Source of the DNA: Chloroflexota bacterium
GTDB lineage: Bacteria > Chloroflexota > Limnocylindria > Limnocylindrales > CSP1-4
Length of the DNA stretch: 11,791 bases
Reading direction: 5' to 3'
Assembly: GCA_021812735.1 (NCBI GenBank)
Contig: JAKAMV010000213.1
Span: 1-11,791 of the forward strand
The position numbers and the translations under genes are program-made. Shown one piece after another: positions 1-6,307 of the stretch. The notes beneath the pieces were generated by a model, which did not search any database, was not told the origin of the DNA, and saw only the letters and a program-made list of their open reading frames with translations. Position 1 is the first letter of the stretch; the number at the start of each line of letters is the position of its first letter.

Positions 1-229
1 CGTGACGGTCTCGGGGTTCGAGGCCAGTGATCTCGTCGTCGTCCAGCCAGACCTCTCCGCCATCGGGTCGCTCCAGCCCGGCAATGAGGCGCAGGGTCGT
101 GGTCTTGCCGCTTCCGGACGGTCCGAGAAGACACAGCAGCGTGCCATCGGGGATCTCGAGCGACAGGTCTCGCACGGCGGCCACCGACCCGAAGGACCTC
201 GAGAGATGCCTTAGCGTGACGCGGGACAC
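1..229 (-). CDS. Sugar-type ABC transporter ATP-binding protein (N-terminal part, cut by window edge)
   Basis: Energises an importer by hydrolysing ATP on the cytoplasmic face of the membrane. Only the first 76 residues are present. The protein starts VSRVTLRHLSRSFGSVAAV, followed by a clear Walker A motif GPSGSGKTTTLRLIAGLE (about residues 39-56) and the usual G-G-E-V-W-L-D-D-D-E-I strand before 'LEPRDRH'. This layout is that of the MalK/UgpC/MsmK group of carbohydrate ABC ATPases, whose next segment would carry the Q-loop. I chose the GTG start at 229 because GAGGAG lies at 236-241 with a 6-base spacer. It follows a ribokinase and a LacI regulator on the same strand, which supports a sugar substrate. 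The inverted repeat at 255-283 sits directly upstream and may control it. Family is certain; substrate is unknown, and the permease and binding-protein genes would lie outside the window. Confidence 0.93.
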   Translation of the reverse strand, partial: MSRVTLRHLSRSFGSVAAVRDLSLEIPDGTLLCLLGPSGSGKTTTLRLIAGLERPDGGEVWLDDDEITGLEPRDRH

Positions 230-254
230 CCGTCACTCCTCTCGCTGTCCAGAT

Positions 255-283
255 GTGAGATCGATTACCCATATCGATTTCAC
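255..283. promoter_or_regulatory. Inverted repeat, candidate LacI-type operator before the ABC transporter gene
   Basis: Left arm GTGAGATCGAT (255-265), 7-base spacer TACCCAT, right arm ATCGATTTCAC (273-283). The arms match as an inverted repeat at 10 of 11 positions. It lies 25 bases upstream of the GTG start of the ABC ATPase. On the same (-) strand a TTGACG hexamer (303-308) could serve as a -35 box, which would place the repeat over the -10/start region, a typical repressor site. No T-run follows, so it is not a usual terminator. The LacI regulator encoded nearby is the obvious candidate ligand. A CRP-like or other dimeric regulator is also possible. Confidence 0.5.
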
Positions 284-336
284 TTGGCCATCCTATCCCG
301 GTCGTCAAGCGCGGCCGACTGTTATCAGATGGTTCG

Positions 337-1275
337 TCAGACCTGTCGATCGAGCGATCCCAGGAACGTATCGACTTCCTCTCGCGGCGGAAACGAAACC
401 TGGGTTCCGATGCGGGTGACCGATAGCGCAGCGGCCGCGTTGGCCGCGCGCACCGCCTCTGCCATCTGGCGACCTTCGGCCAGGAACACCGCCAAGGCCC
501 CGATGAACTCGTCTCCCGCTCCGGTCGGATCCACGGCGTCCACCGGTACCGCTGGCACGTGCTGGCTCGCTCGGGCGGTGACGATGAGCGAGCCGCGGCT
601 TCCGAGCGTGACAATCACGTCGCGGGGCCCGCGCGCGCGAAGCAGCTGCCCCGCGCGCTCGGCGTCGTCGATCGTCTCCGCGGAGTGGCCCGTGAGCATC
701 TGGATCTCGACCTCGTTTGGGACGCAGATGTCGGCGAGCGACAGGAGCTCGTCCGGCAGCGCCGCTGCCGGAGCGGGGTTCAGGATTGTCGTAACGCCCG
801 CGGCGCGTGCGATGCGCAGCGCCTCCAGGGTCGTCTCCACGGGGACCTCGAGCTGGCAGCAGAGGATATCCGCCTCACCGATCTCGGCACGGGCGGCACG
901 GACGTCCTCGGGCGTGAGGCCGAAGTTCGCCCCTGGAACGATGACAATCACGTTCGCGGCATGGTCGTCGACGAAGATCGGCGCCACACCCGAGAACCGC
1001 TCGCGATCCACAAGCACAAACCGGGTGTCGATGCCCAGGGAGCGGAAATTCTCAACGGTCCCCTCGCCGAAGACATCGCTGCCAACCCTGGCCACCATCG
1101 ACACGCGGGCACCGAGTTTGGCCGCTGCCGTCGCCTGGTTCGCGCCCTTCCCTCCGTATCCCATGTGGAAGGAGCTCCCCATCAGCGTCTCCCCGAGGGT
1201 CGGCAGCCGTGGGACCCGTGAGATCAGGTCGATCATGCAGCTGCCGACAACGCAGATGCGCGCCTGGCTCGCCAT
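337..1275 (-). CDS. rbsK: Ribokinase (PfkB family sugar kinase)
   Basis: Phosphorylates ribose, or a related sugar, with ATP in the cytoplasm after uptake. The 312-residue protein has the full PfkB layout: the N-terminal strand CVVGSCMIDLI, PfkB signature 1 with GYGGKGANQATAAAKLG (about 39-55), the NPAPA motif (167-171), VPNEVE (185-190), VTLGSRG (222-228), and signature 2 DPTGAGDEF (249-257) with the catalytic aspartate at about 255. The C-terminal SVTRIGTQVS stretch resembles the monovalent-cation-binding region of ribokinases and favours ribokinase over fructokinase or adenosine kinase. I chose ATG 1275 rather than the upstream 1299 because GGAGAG/GAGGAG lies 8-10 bases before it, while 1299 has no ribosome binding site. 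It sits 50 bases after the EthD gene and ahead of an ABC sugar transporter gene. The exact sugar is inferred, not shown. Confidence 0.9.
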   Translation of the reverse strand: MASQARICVVGSCMIDLISRVPRLPTLGETLMGSSFHMGYGGKGANQATAAAKLGARVSMVARVGSDVFGEGTVENFRSLGIDTRFVLVDRERFSGVAPIFVDDHAANVIVIVPGANFGLTPEDVRAARAEIGEADILCCQLEVPVETTLEALRIARAAGVTTILNPAPAAALPDELLSLADICVPNEVEIQMLTGHSAETIDDAERAGQLLRARGPRDVIVTLGSRGSLIVTARASQHVPAVPVDAVDPTGAGDEFIGALAVFLAEGRQMAEAVRAANAAAALSVTRIGTQVSFPPREEVDTFLGSLDRQV

Positions 1276-1325
1276 GGGAACTGCTCTCCTCGCGTTCATG
1301 TCCGTGGGTGCGCGGGCCGCTCCGT

Positions 1326-1670
1326 TCAGGAGGCGCCGACCGGACCCGGAAGGACGACGTGTTCCTCCGTGTAGACGTGAATCCGGACTTCGGCGAACTC
1401 ATCAGCGTCGGCCCCCGCGGCCACCCCGATCGCGCTCTCGAAGGAAGCCTCCATGGCGTCGATGCTCTCCCACCACATCTCGGCTGTGCCGTCGTAGAGC
1501 GGCTCCGCCTGCGTGCCCGCAGGCTGCCGAGCGGCAGAGATGTTGATACGGTAGGCGAGCAGCCCCGGCAGCCGCGTCGAGATCAGCGTGTGCTCCTCTA
1601 GCCAGCGCCGCTCGAACTCCTTGGGCGTCAGGTGCGGCTTCCGCTTCAGCAACGCGATCAGCTTGACCAT
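1326..1670 (-). CDS. EthD-domain protein (dimeric alpha/beta-barrel fold)
   Basis: A 114-residue protein of the EthD family (ferredoxin-like dimeric alpha/beta barrel). It starts MVKLIALLKRKPHLTPKEFE, then RRWLEEHTLISTRLPGLLAY, the usual EthD opening of strand, 'S/TxEEFxxxWxxxH' helix and 'PGLxxY' turn. A second half (PLYDGTAEMWWESIDAMEASF...) repeats the fold, with the 'DG.AEMWW.S.DA..A.F' pattern and a late histidine in HVYTEEHVVL. Length is usual for a single EthD domain. Family members are tied to ether degradation or small hydrophobic ligand chemistry, but most have no proven reaction. The start has GGAGG six bases upstream. It lies 33 bases after lacI and 50 before rbsK, so it is very likely in the same operon. 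Its role beside a sugar kinase is unknown. Confidence 0.85.
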   Translation of the reverse strand: MVKLIALLKRKPHLTPKEFERRWLEEHTLISTRLPGLLAYRINISAARQPAGTQAEPLYDGTAEMWWESIDAMEASFESAIGVAAGADADEFAEVRIHVYTEEHVVLPGPVGAS

Positions 1671-1703
1671 CGTGTGCCTCCAGACGTTCCGGGCACGATC
1701 GGG

Positions 1704-2852
1704 TCACGGTGTCCCGGTCGCCGCCGGTTCAGGCCCCGTGTCGGGATACCCTGCGAGTCGGCGGGCTGGCGCTGCCGCTGACGGCGCCAGCCCGGCCGCC
1801 AGGGACTGTTCGGCCGGCGGTCCCGCGCACGACCCTCGCACGGTCAGCCGGGTTTCGAGCACGATCTTCCGGGGCTCGGCCTCTGCGGTGTCCTCCATCC
1901 GAAACTTCAGGAGGCGCATCGCGAGGACGCCTTGCTCGGTGCTCGGGCGCGAGATCACCGTCAGGGGCGGGGAGGTGAGCTCGGCCAGGGCGAGATCGTC
2001 GAAGCACAGAAACGACATCTCCACGGGGATACGGATGCCCAGGTTGTGAATGGCGCGCAGGGCGCCGATCGCCATCAAGTTGTTCGAGACGAACAGCCCG
2101 GTGGGCGCGGGGCGCACGGCCAGCAGGCGCAGGGCAGCTTGGTAGCCGCCGTCCTCGCGGAAGTCCGCCACCTCGAGGTAGCGCTCGTCGAGCTCGTGGC
2201 CGGCAGTCCGAAGACCCTGAAGAAAGCCCTCGTACCGCTCCCGGCCCGGCGTCGTGTCGAGCGGGCCCGAGATCATCGCGATCCGCTCGTGACCCAGCGA
2301 GGCCAAGTACTCCGCCGCCTGCGCCGATCCGTTCACGTTGTCCACGAGCACGACGTCGAAGTCCTGGGCCTCAATCCGCCGATCGATGAGCACGACCGGG
2401 ACGCGGCGGGCACGCAGCATGAGCGGCGCGTCCGACCACTCCGTCGCGGGGGCCATGAGGATCCCGTCGACTTGCTTCTGCAGCAGCAGGTTGACGATCG
2501 TCCTTTCGCGCTCGATGTTCTCGTCGGTGTTGCAGAGAAGCAGGCTGTACTCACCGGCCCGCATGACGGACTCGACGCCCTTCACGACATCTGCGAAGAA
2601 CGGATTCGAGATGTCCGGCACGAGCACGCCGATGGTTCGCGTGGAGCCCGACTTCAGGCTCCGTGCAAGCTGGTTCGGTCGGAAGGTGAGTGCCTCGACA
2701 GCCTCAGCGATGCGTCGCGCCTGGCGCACCCGATTCCCGTTGAGGTATCGGGATACCGTGGCGGTCGAGACGCCTGCCCGGGCCGCGACGTCTTTGATCG
2801 TGGCTGGCTTATCAGCGGCAGGCGGGGTGACTGGTACCGATTTCACTGGCAT
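1704..2852 (-). CDS. LacI-family transcriptional regulator
   Basis: A sugar-responsive DNA-binding regulator of 382 residues, expected to act as a dimer or tetramer. The N-terminal helix-turn-helix is clear: ATIKDVAARAGVSTATVSRY then LNGN (about 17-40), followed by the hinge FRPNQLARSLKSGSTRTIGV (about 57-76). The effector domain follows, with VPDISNPFFADVVKGVE, DGILMAP, VPVVLIDRR, VLVDNVNGS, LGHERIAMISGP, LFVSNNLMAIGAL and LCFDDLALAELTSPPLTVI. About 35 proline/alanine-rich residues after position 345 are a tail beyond the normal family end. The ATG at 2852 lacks a good ribosome binding site; a GTG two codons later is an alternative, so the exact start is uncertain. It heads the run lacI, EthD, rbsK, ABC ATPase, all on the same strand, so it likely controls this set. 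The operator candidate is at 255-283. The first lacI codons share the 10-mer CGATTTCACT (+ strand) with that repeat. Confidence 0.93.
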   Translation of the reverse strand: MPVKSVPVTPPAADKPATIKDVAARAGVSTATVSRYLNGNRVRQARRIAEAVEALTFRPNQLARSLKSGSTRTIGVLVPDISNPFFADVVKGVESVMRAGEYSLLLCNTDENIERERTIVNLLLQKQVDGILMAPATEWSDAPLMLRARRVPVVLIDRRIEAQDFDVVLVDNVNGSAQAAEYLASLGHERIAMISGPLDTTPGRERYEGFLQGLRTAGHELDERYLEVADFREDGGYQAALRLLAVRPAPTGLFVSNNLMAIGALRAIHNLGIRIPVEMSFLCFDDLALAELTSPPLTVISRPSTEQGVLAMRLLKFRMEDTAEAEPRKIVLETRLTVRGSCAGPPAEQSLAAGLAPSAAAPARRLAGYPDTGPEPAATGTP

Positions 2853-3288
2853 GCATGGTACCCAGCTGCGTCAAGGAGCGCCGCCCCGTTGCGCGCGACG
2901 TCGCGGACCGGGCGCCGTGCCAGCATGTGCGCTGTGGGCGGTTCCACGACTGGGCGACCGGAACGAGCGCTCTCATGTGCATCCAGACGGCAGCGCCATT
3001 GCAGTGTGGCCGAGCTCGCGCCCTCCAGGTTAGGCACTGTCTGGCCAGCCGAGCGGCGGTCGCGCAGAGTCGACCCAATCACCGTGCTCGAGCAGGAACG
3101 TCGTGAGCCCGGCGCCGACCGAGCGCGTGCGTTCGCTCGCCCGGAGCCGTCGGTCCTGAGCGTGGCGTCCGGCGCATACCCCACACGATCACCACGTTGT
3201 GGCGCTGCGGATAGCTCGTCGCAGACTGGCGTGTGCTACCCGGGCGCGCGCGTTACGGGAACGTGGCGGCACGACGATCTTGCCGGGG
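2853..3288. other. Intergenic region upstream of lacI, no convincing gene
   Basis: About 436 bases. Frames are open here on both strands because of high GC, but none has a ribosome binding site, recognisable protein pattern or good codon bias. A TTGACG hexamer lies close to the lacI start on the - strand without a matching -10 box. GGTACC occurs twice around the lacI start (about 2831 and 2858). I see no terminator with a T-run, no tRNA and no clear repeat array. Confidence 0.5.
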
Positions 3289-3609
3289 TCAACGTCGGGC
3301 GCCGAGAGCATCCTCTATCCAGCGCCGGTCCGGAATCCCACGCATGCCCGCGTCGGTCCAATAGACGCGGCAGCGCGGCGTGTAGTCGCCGGGGTCGACG
3401 AACCGAGGGTCGACGTCGCGCCCGTCGATCCGGATCGTCGGCGAACCAGGGAACTGATGGGCCAGCGCGACCTTGGGGTCGGTCGCGTCGATGTCGGCGA
3501 TCGGCGTACCAGGCGCGCGCTCAGCGACCACGTCGCGCAGGAGCCCGCGCGCGGCCTCGTGGTTCGGGCAGTCGGCAAACCAGAGAAGTTCGATCTGGTG
3601 CTGGGTCAT
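3289..3609 (-). CDS. Small thioredoxin-fold protein with single-cysteine CPNH motif
   Basis: A 106-residue protein of the thioredoxin-like fold. It opens IELLWFADCPNHEAARGLLR, where CPNH (14-17) takes the place of the thioredoxin CxxC. It continues with a strand IADIDATDPK, then FPGSPTIRIDGRDVDP (53-68), where SPT gives the cis-proline that packs against the active site. A second cysteine is in TPRCRVY (80), and the protein ends PDRRWIEDAL, a frequent C-terminal helix in this group. Related proteins of similar length are common in Chloroflexota, actinobacteria and proteobacteria, often near metal or mercury resistance genes, but their reaction is not established. With one cysteine in the motif a classical dithiol exchange is unlikely. 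No strong ribosome binding site precedes the ATG. It is a single gene flanked by long intergenic stretches. Confidence 0.8.
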   Translation of the reverse strand: MTQHQIELLWFADCPNHEAARGLLRDVVAERAPGTPIADIDATDPKVALAHQFPGSPTIRIDGRDVDPRFVDPGDYTPRCRVYWTDAGMRGIPDRRWIEDALGARR

Positions 3610-3732
3610 TGGTAGGATCTCACCCGCTGCGAGGCTGGCGCGACCACCGTAGCCCGTTAGCCGACGCGCCGCAACCGCTCGCTTCGCCCCCGCGGTCCGT
3701 CCACTGGTAGGGAAAGCCCATGCAGCGCATCA

Positions 3733-3772
3733 GGGGCTCTGCCCCGGCGGCCGGTGACGGGCATCGGCCGCC
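3733..3772. repeat. Two abutting hairpins
   Basis: The first hairpin is GGGGC (3733-3737), loop TCT, GCCCC (3741-3745). The second starts on the next base: GGCGGCCG (3746-3753), an 11-base loop, CGGCCGCC (3765-3772). Both stems are perfect. The + strand just before them reads CCACTGG (3703-3709) and GGGAAAGCCC (about 3712-3721), and the first hairpin lies within TCAGGGGCTCTGCC (about 3730-3743), which loosely resembles the B12 box of cobalamin riboswitches. No gene follows on that strand, so a functional riboswitch is doubtful. Confidence 0.4.
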
Positions 3773-3910
3773 CGCTGCTCCGGGACGGTTGCGCGCGAGC
3801 CCCCTCCCCTGTCCATGAGCGGCTGCCTCAGACGCTGCGGTTAGCCGAGTAGCCACTCCTCGATCACGTGGGTTGCCACTGCCCGGCCGAGGAGTCCACT
3901 CGGGTTGTCA

Positions 3911-3940
3911 GGCCGCGCCTCACGCCCGCCGGGCGCGGCC
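3911..3940 (-). terminator. GC-rich hairpin after the leftmost accessory gene, possible terminator without T-run
   Basis: A perfect 9-bp inverted repeat: GGCCGCGCC (3911-3919), 12-base loop, GGCGCGGCC (3932-3940). An inner alternative CGCCC-GCC-GGGCG lies at 3923-3935. It starts 41 bases past the stop of the helical-repeat protein gene, where the leftward gene cluster ends. No T-run follows on the - strand, so it would be a weak or non-canonical terminator; it could instead be a recombination or protein-binding site. Confidence 0.35.
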
Positions 3941-3981
3941 GCTGCGTGCCGCCAGCAGCGCCGCTGTCGGTGCGTTGCGCG

Positions 3982-4884
3982 TCAGCGCGTCGCCTCGCGC
4001 TCCGCGGCGGCCGCGATCTCATCGTGCGCCCGTTGTACGGGCCGGACGAGCTTGTCACACACCACCAGTGGATCGGCGTCGCTCACCTCGACCAGGCGGT
4101 TGGACCGCACGTGTCGCGCGCCCAATCGCCAGCGTGCATCGAGTTCGCCGATGGGCAGGCGTTCGTTGGACACGAGAGCCCACCCACCGAGGCGTTGCAC
4201 CCACGCATGCACCCGCTCCACGGCCGCGACGACGGCGACAACGCGAGCCAAGAGATCCTGCACCGCCACCCGATCAGCCGCGTCGCCCAGGCGTTCGACC
4301 TCGAGCCGGTGCCACTCGTAGTTGGACTCGAACAAGCGCGCGACGGCGCGTACCAGCTCCCCGGTCCGTGCGTCGCGCTGCTCTTCCATCTCGAAGTCCC
4401 AGCCGAACGGGAGGTACGGACCGAACAAGCGCCGCCGGACCTCGGTGGCCCGCTCCGGCCGACCCGCGATCGCCCACACCTCCCCGGCCAGCAGCAGCTC
4501 GTTGGTGCGCTCGAAGGCGGCCGCCCACTGCTCGGCTTCGCGCGCCAGGGGTGCCGGATCCCCCACCCGCCGCCACACTTCGAGCGCCGCGGTGACGAGA
4601 CCGCCGCGCACCAGGGCGGCCGCTTCGCGCGCAGGATCATCGACCAGCCCCCACGCGTCGGCGGCGGCCCGGTAGTGGGCCGCGCGACTCCCCTCGCCCT
4701 CGGCCGCCCCCGCCAGCGCTTCGTACGCTTCGGCCTGGTGGGCCCAACACGCGCCTGCGCGCGCGAACTCGGGCGTCGTGAGCCACTCCATCGCGGCACG
4801 ACCCCACTCGATCGCGGCCTGCTCGGGCGGGGCGGCCCGAGCCGCCTGCTCATGCTGCTCGGCCCGCACCTGCGCGCTCGTCAT
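3982..4884 (-). CDS. Alpha-helical repeat protein of unknown function
   Basis: A predicted soluble, almost entirely helical protein of 300 residues that I do not recognise as a named family. The first half has short helix pairs with A/W/E-rich spacing typical of TPR-like solenoids: WGRAAMEWLTTPEFARAGAC, HYRAAADAWGLVDDPAREAA, VTAALEVWRRVGDPAPLARE and AAFERTNELLLAGEVWAIAG. The second half (RRLFGPYLPFGWDFEMEEQR onward) is helical with a hydrophobic run LLARVVAVVAAVERVHAWV and ends in charged residues. TPR-like solenoids usually bind partner proteins. I chose ATG 4884 because MTSAQVRAEQHEQ starts an amphipathic helix. The frame is open up to a GTG at 4992, and ATG 4965 (with GGAGG about 15 bases upstream) is an alternative. 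No clear ribosome binding site precedes 4884. It is the last gene of the leftward cluster. Confidence 0.72.
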   Translation of the reverse strand: MTSAQVRAEQHEQAARAAPPEQAAIEWGRAAMEWLTTPEFARAGACWAHQAEAYEALAGAAEGEGSRAAHYRAAADAWGLVDDPAREAAALVRGGLVTAALEVWRRVGDPAPLAREAEQWAAAFERTNELLLAGEVWAIAGRPERATEVRRRLFGPYLPFGWDFEMEEQRDARTGELVRAVARLFESNYEWHRLEVERLGDAADRVAVQDLLARVVAVVAAVERVHAWVQRLGGWALVSNERLPIGELDARWRLGARHVRSNRLVEVSDADPLVVCDKLVRPVQRAHDEIAAAAEREATR

Positions 4885-5120
4885 CAGCGCCGATTGTCGC
4901 CGATGCCCGGCGAAGGCGTGGGCGAGCGTCACGGTCCGCGGTCCGGTGACCATCGCCGCGGCCATCCGCTGCCGCCGCCCCCTCCAGCGCACTCATCGCG
5001 CCAGCCGCGGGTGGCCGGCGCGCGCGGTTCAGCGCGTCGGCGTGGCATCGGGGCAACCCCGGACCCGACGGCGCCGATTGGGCGGTCAGTGGGCGGCAAC
5101 AAACCCGCTCCGCTCGCCGA
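4885..5120. other. Short gap within the accessory cluster
   Basis: Two hundred and thirty-six bases between the 91-residue protein gene and the helical-repeat gene. Its right half contains a small CGGGG-CAA-CCCCG hairpin (about 5050-5062) without a T-run. The left half may be coding if the helical-repeat protein starts at 4965 or 4992 instead of 4884. No separate gene is supported; an overlapping arginine/alanine-rich frame (4850-5056) lacks a ribosome binding site. Confidence 0.4.
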
Positions 5121-5396
5121 TCACTCGCCCGTGTAGTCGGATCGCTCCTCGGAGCCAGCCGCGCGCCGCACCAGGATCTGGCCGATCAGCGCCCAGATGC
5201 CGTGCCGTCGATCGTGGGCGCGCATCACGCACCAGGGACCGAACCGGAGCAGGCCATCCCGCCCTGGCGCCGCGAACCGATAGTCGTAGTCGCACACCTC
5301 GCCCGTGGCGTCGCGGTTGCCGATCTCGAGGGTCCCGATGGTCTCCGGCTCCCCTGCCCCGAAGGGCCGAAGCTCAACCGTGACCCGGATCGCCAT
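5121..5396 (-). CDS. Small conserved-type protein (91 residues) of unknown function
   Basis: The protein begins MAIRVTVELRPFGAGEPETI, then GTLEIGNRDATGEVCDYDYR and a tail FGPWCVMRAHDRRHGIWALI. The opening 'IRVTVELxPFG...xIGxxxIxN..G' with alternating hydrophobic residues suggests a small beta-sheet domain, followed by a C-terminal helix (HGIWALIGQILVRRA). Proteins of this look (about 80-95 residues) are seen in many bacteria and mobile elements but have no assigned role that I know. I chose ATG 5396 because GGAGG sits 7 bases upstream; an in-frame start at 5540 would translate through this site and overlap the J-domain gene. Two cysteines (about 35 and 76) are not arranged as a metal site. 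It lies 121 bases after the J-domain protein gene, in the same cluster. Confidence 0.78.
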   Translation of the reverse strand: MAIRVTVELRPFGAGEPETIGTLEIGNRDATGEVCDYDYRFAAPGRDGLLRFGPWCVMRAHDRRHGIWALIGQILVRRAAGSEERSDYTGE

Positions 5397-5517
5397 CGCG
5401 CCGCCTCCGTCCGCCTGTGCCGGCGACCACTCAGCCGGTCGCCCGAGCGGCAGGAGGTTCGGCCCATCGAGCGCCGCGTCAAGGTCTGTGGCGCGCGAAC
5501 GCAAGCCGAGACGCGGA

Positions 5518-6243
5518 TCAGGCGCGACCCGCTGCCCCATGACCGACCAGGCGGAGGAGCAGGAACCGAGCCCCCGTCGCGGCCCCGTGCATCGCGTGCC
5601 GCACCGCCCCCGCCAAGTCCGCCAGGGGCGTCGCGTGCCAGCGCCCGGCGAGGACCGGCTGCGCCAGCAGGACCGCGGCCAGCAGCGTCAGATCGGGACC
5701 CGGTTGCCGGGGCAGCGCGATCGCCAGGCCGAAGAGCCAGATCGCCATGCCGGCCAGGACGAGCGCGACCCATTGGCCCTCGTGCGTCACACGCAGCCAG
5801 GTCCATGGTGTGTCGGACGGGTCGGACGACGAGTTGGCAGCCCAGGGGGTGCGACCGGCTCGATCCGAGGCGGGAAACACATCGGCGCGGACTGGCACGC
5901 CGGCCGCGCGCATCGCCGCCTCGTCGGCCTCGACCGCGGCCCGCAGCGCCGCGGCCGTCCGGCGCGCGCGCCGCAGGTCGTAGTCCACCCGTTGGCGCGG
6001 ATCGCCGAGCACCGCGTACGCATCGTTGAGGGTGGCCGAGGCGCCCGTGCGCCGCCGGCGGTCCGCGTCGGAGATGGCGTAGTCGGGGTGGACCCGCTTG
6101 ATCTGGCCCCGATAGGCGAGCGTGATCGCGTGGTCGCTCGCCGTGGGCGGCACCCCCAGGATCGCGTACAGGTCCGGCTCGGGATCCATCACCTTGTCAC
6201 TCTCGGCGAGCGGATCCAACCGCGCAAGGGATTCGGCCGACAT
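5518..6243 (-). CDS. Membrane-anchored J-domain (DnaJ-like) protein
   Basis: A 241-residue DnaJ-type co-chaperone expected to stimulate a DnaK-type ATPase near the membrane. The J domain (about residues 23-92) is complete: DLYAILGVPPTASDHAITLA, YRGQIKRVHPDYA with the essential HPD at 52-54, then LNDAYAVLGDPRQRVDYDLR. There is no G/F linker and no zinc-finger region, so it is a class C (type III) J protein. After a charged helix (93-115) and a linker come two hydrophobic segments, VALVLAGMAIWLFGLAIAL (about 159-177) and LTLLAAVLLAQPVLAG (about 185-200), predicted as a membrane hairpin. The chosen start is ATG 6243 with a weak GAGAG upstream; ATG 6189, just before the J domain, is possible. It lies 64 bases after the endonuclease gene. 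It may help assemble or recycle the membrane complex of this cluster (inference). Confidence 0.85.
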   Translation of the reverse strand: MSAESLARLDPLAESDKVMDPEPDLYAILGVPPTASDHAITLAYRGQIKRVHPDYAISDADRRRRTGASATLNDAYAVLGDPRQRVDYDLRRARRTAAALRAAVEADEAAMRAAGVPVRADVFPASDRAGRTPWAANSSSDPSDTPWTWLRVTHEGQWVALVLAGMAIWLFGLAIALPRQPGPDLTLLAAVLLAQPVLAGRWHATPLADLAGAVRHAMHGAATGARFLLLRLVGHGAAGRA

Positions 6244-6307
6244 TGACGCCGCTCTCGCCGTCGGCTTGGTTCGCGCAACGCGCTCGCTGGCGGGTGTGGC
6301 AGCGGCG

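Larger units (their letters stand above)
3610..3981. other. Structured intergenic region between the chromosomal-type and accessory-type genes
   Basis: Three hundred and seventy-two bases with no convincing gene. An open - strand frame (3620-3856) has no ribosome binding site. The stretch holds several strong hairpins: GGGGC-TCT-GCCCC (3733-3745), immediately followed by an 8-bp stem (3746-3772), and a 9-bp inverted repeat (3911-3940). It separates genes of general bacterial type on the left from transfer-type genes on the right. It is therefore the most likely place for a left junction of an inserted element, although no tRNA or direct repeat was identified as an attachment site. Confidence 0.4.

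Noticed and set aside
2843..3184. A 113-codon - strand frame upstream of lacI
   Set aside because: Overlaps the lacI start, has no ribosome binding site and no family resemblance; mixed composition typical of non-coding sequence.
1932..3710. A 592-codon + strand frame across lacI and the upstream gap
   Set aside because: Antisense to the certain LacI gene, with no domain and no start signal; an effect of GC-rich third positions.
4850..5056. Arg/Ala-rich - strand frame overlapping the start of the helical-repeat gene
   Set aside because: No ribosome binding site or recognisable pattern; it overlaps the better-supported frame.
3868..5136. A 422-codon + strand frame opposite the helical-repeat protein gene
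   Set aside because: Proline/arginine/histidine-rich shadow reading. The - strand frame has coherent helical composition and better codon bias.
5397..5540. Longer start (5540) for the 91-residue protein
   Set aside because: The extension overlaps the J-domain gene end and translates the GGAGG site as DGGGA; ATG 5396 has ideal spacing.
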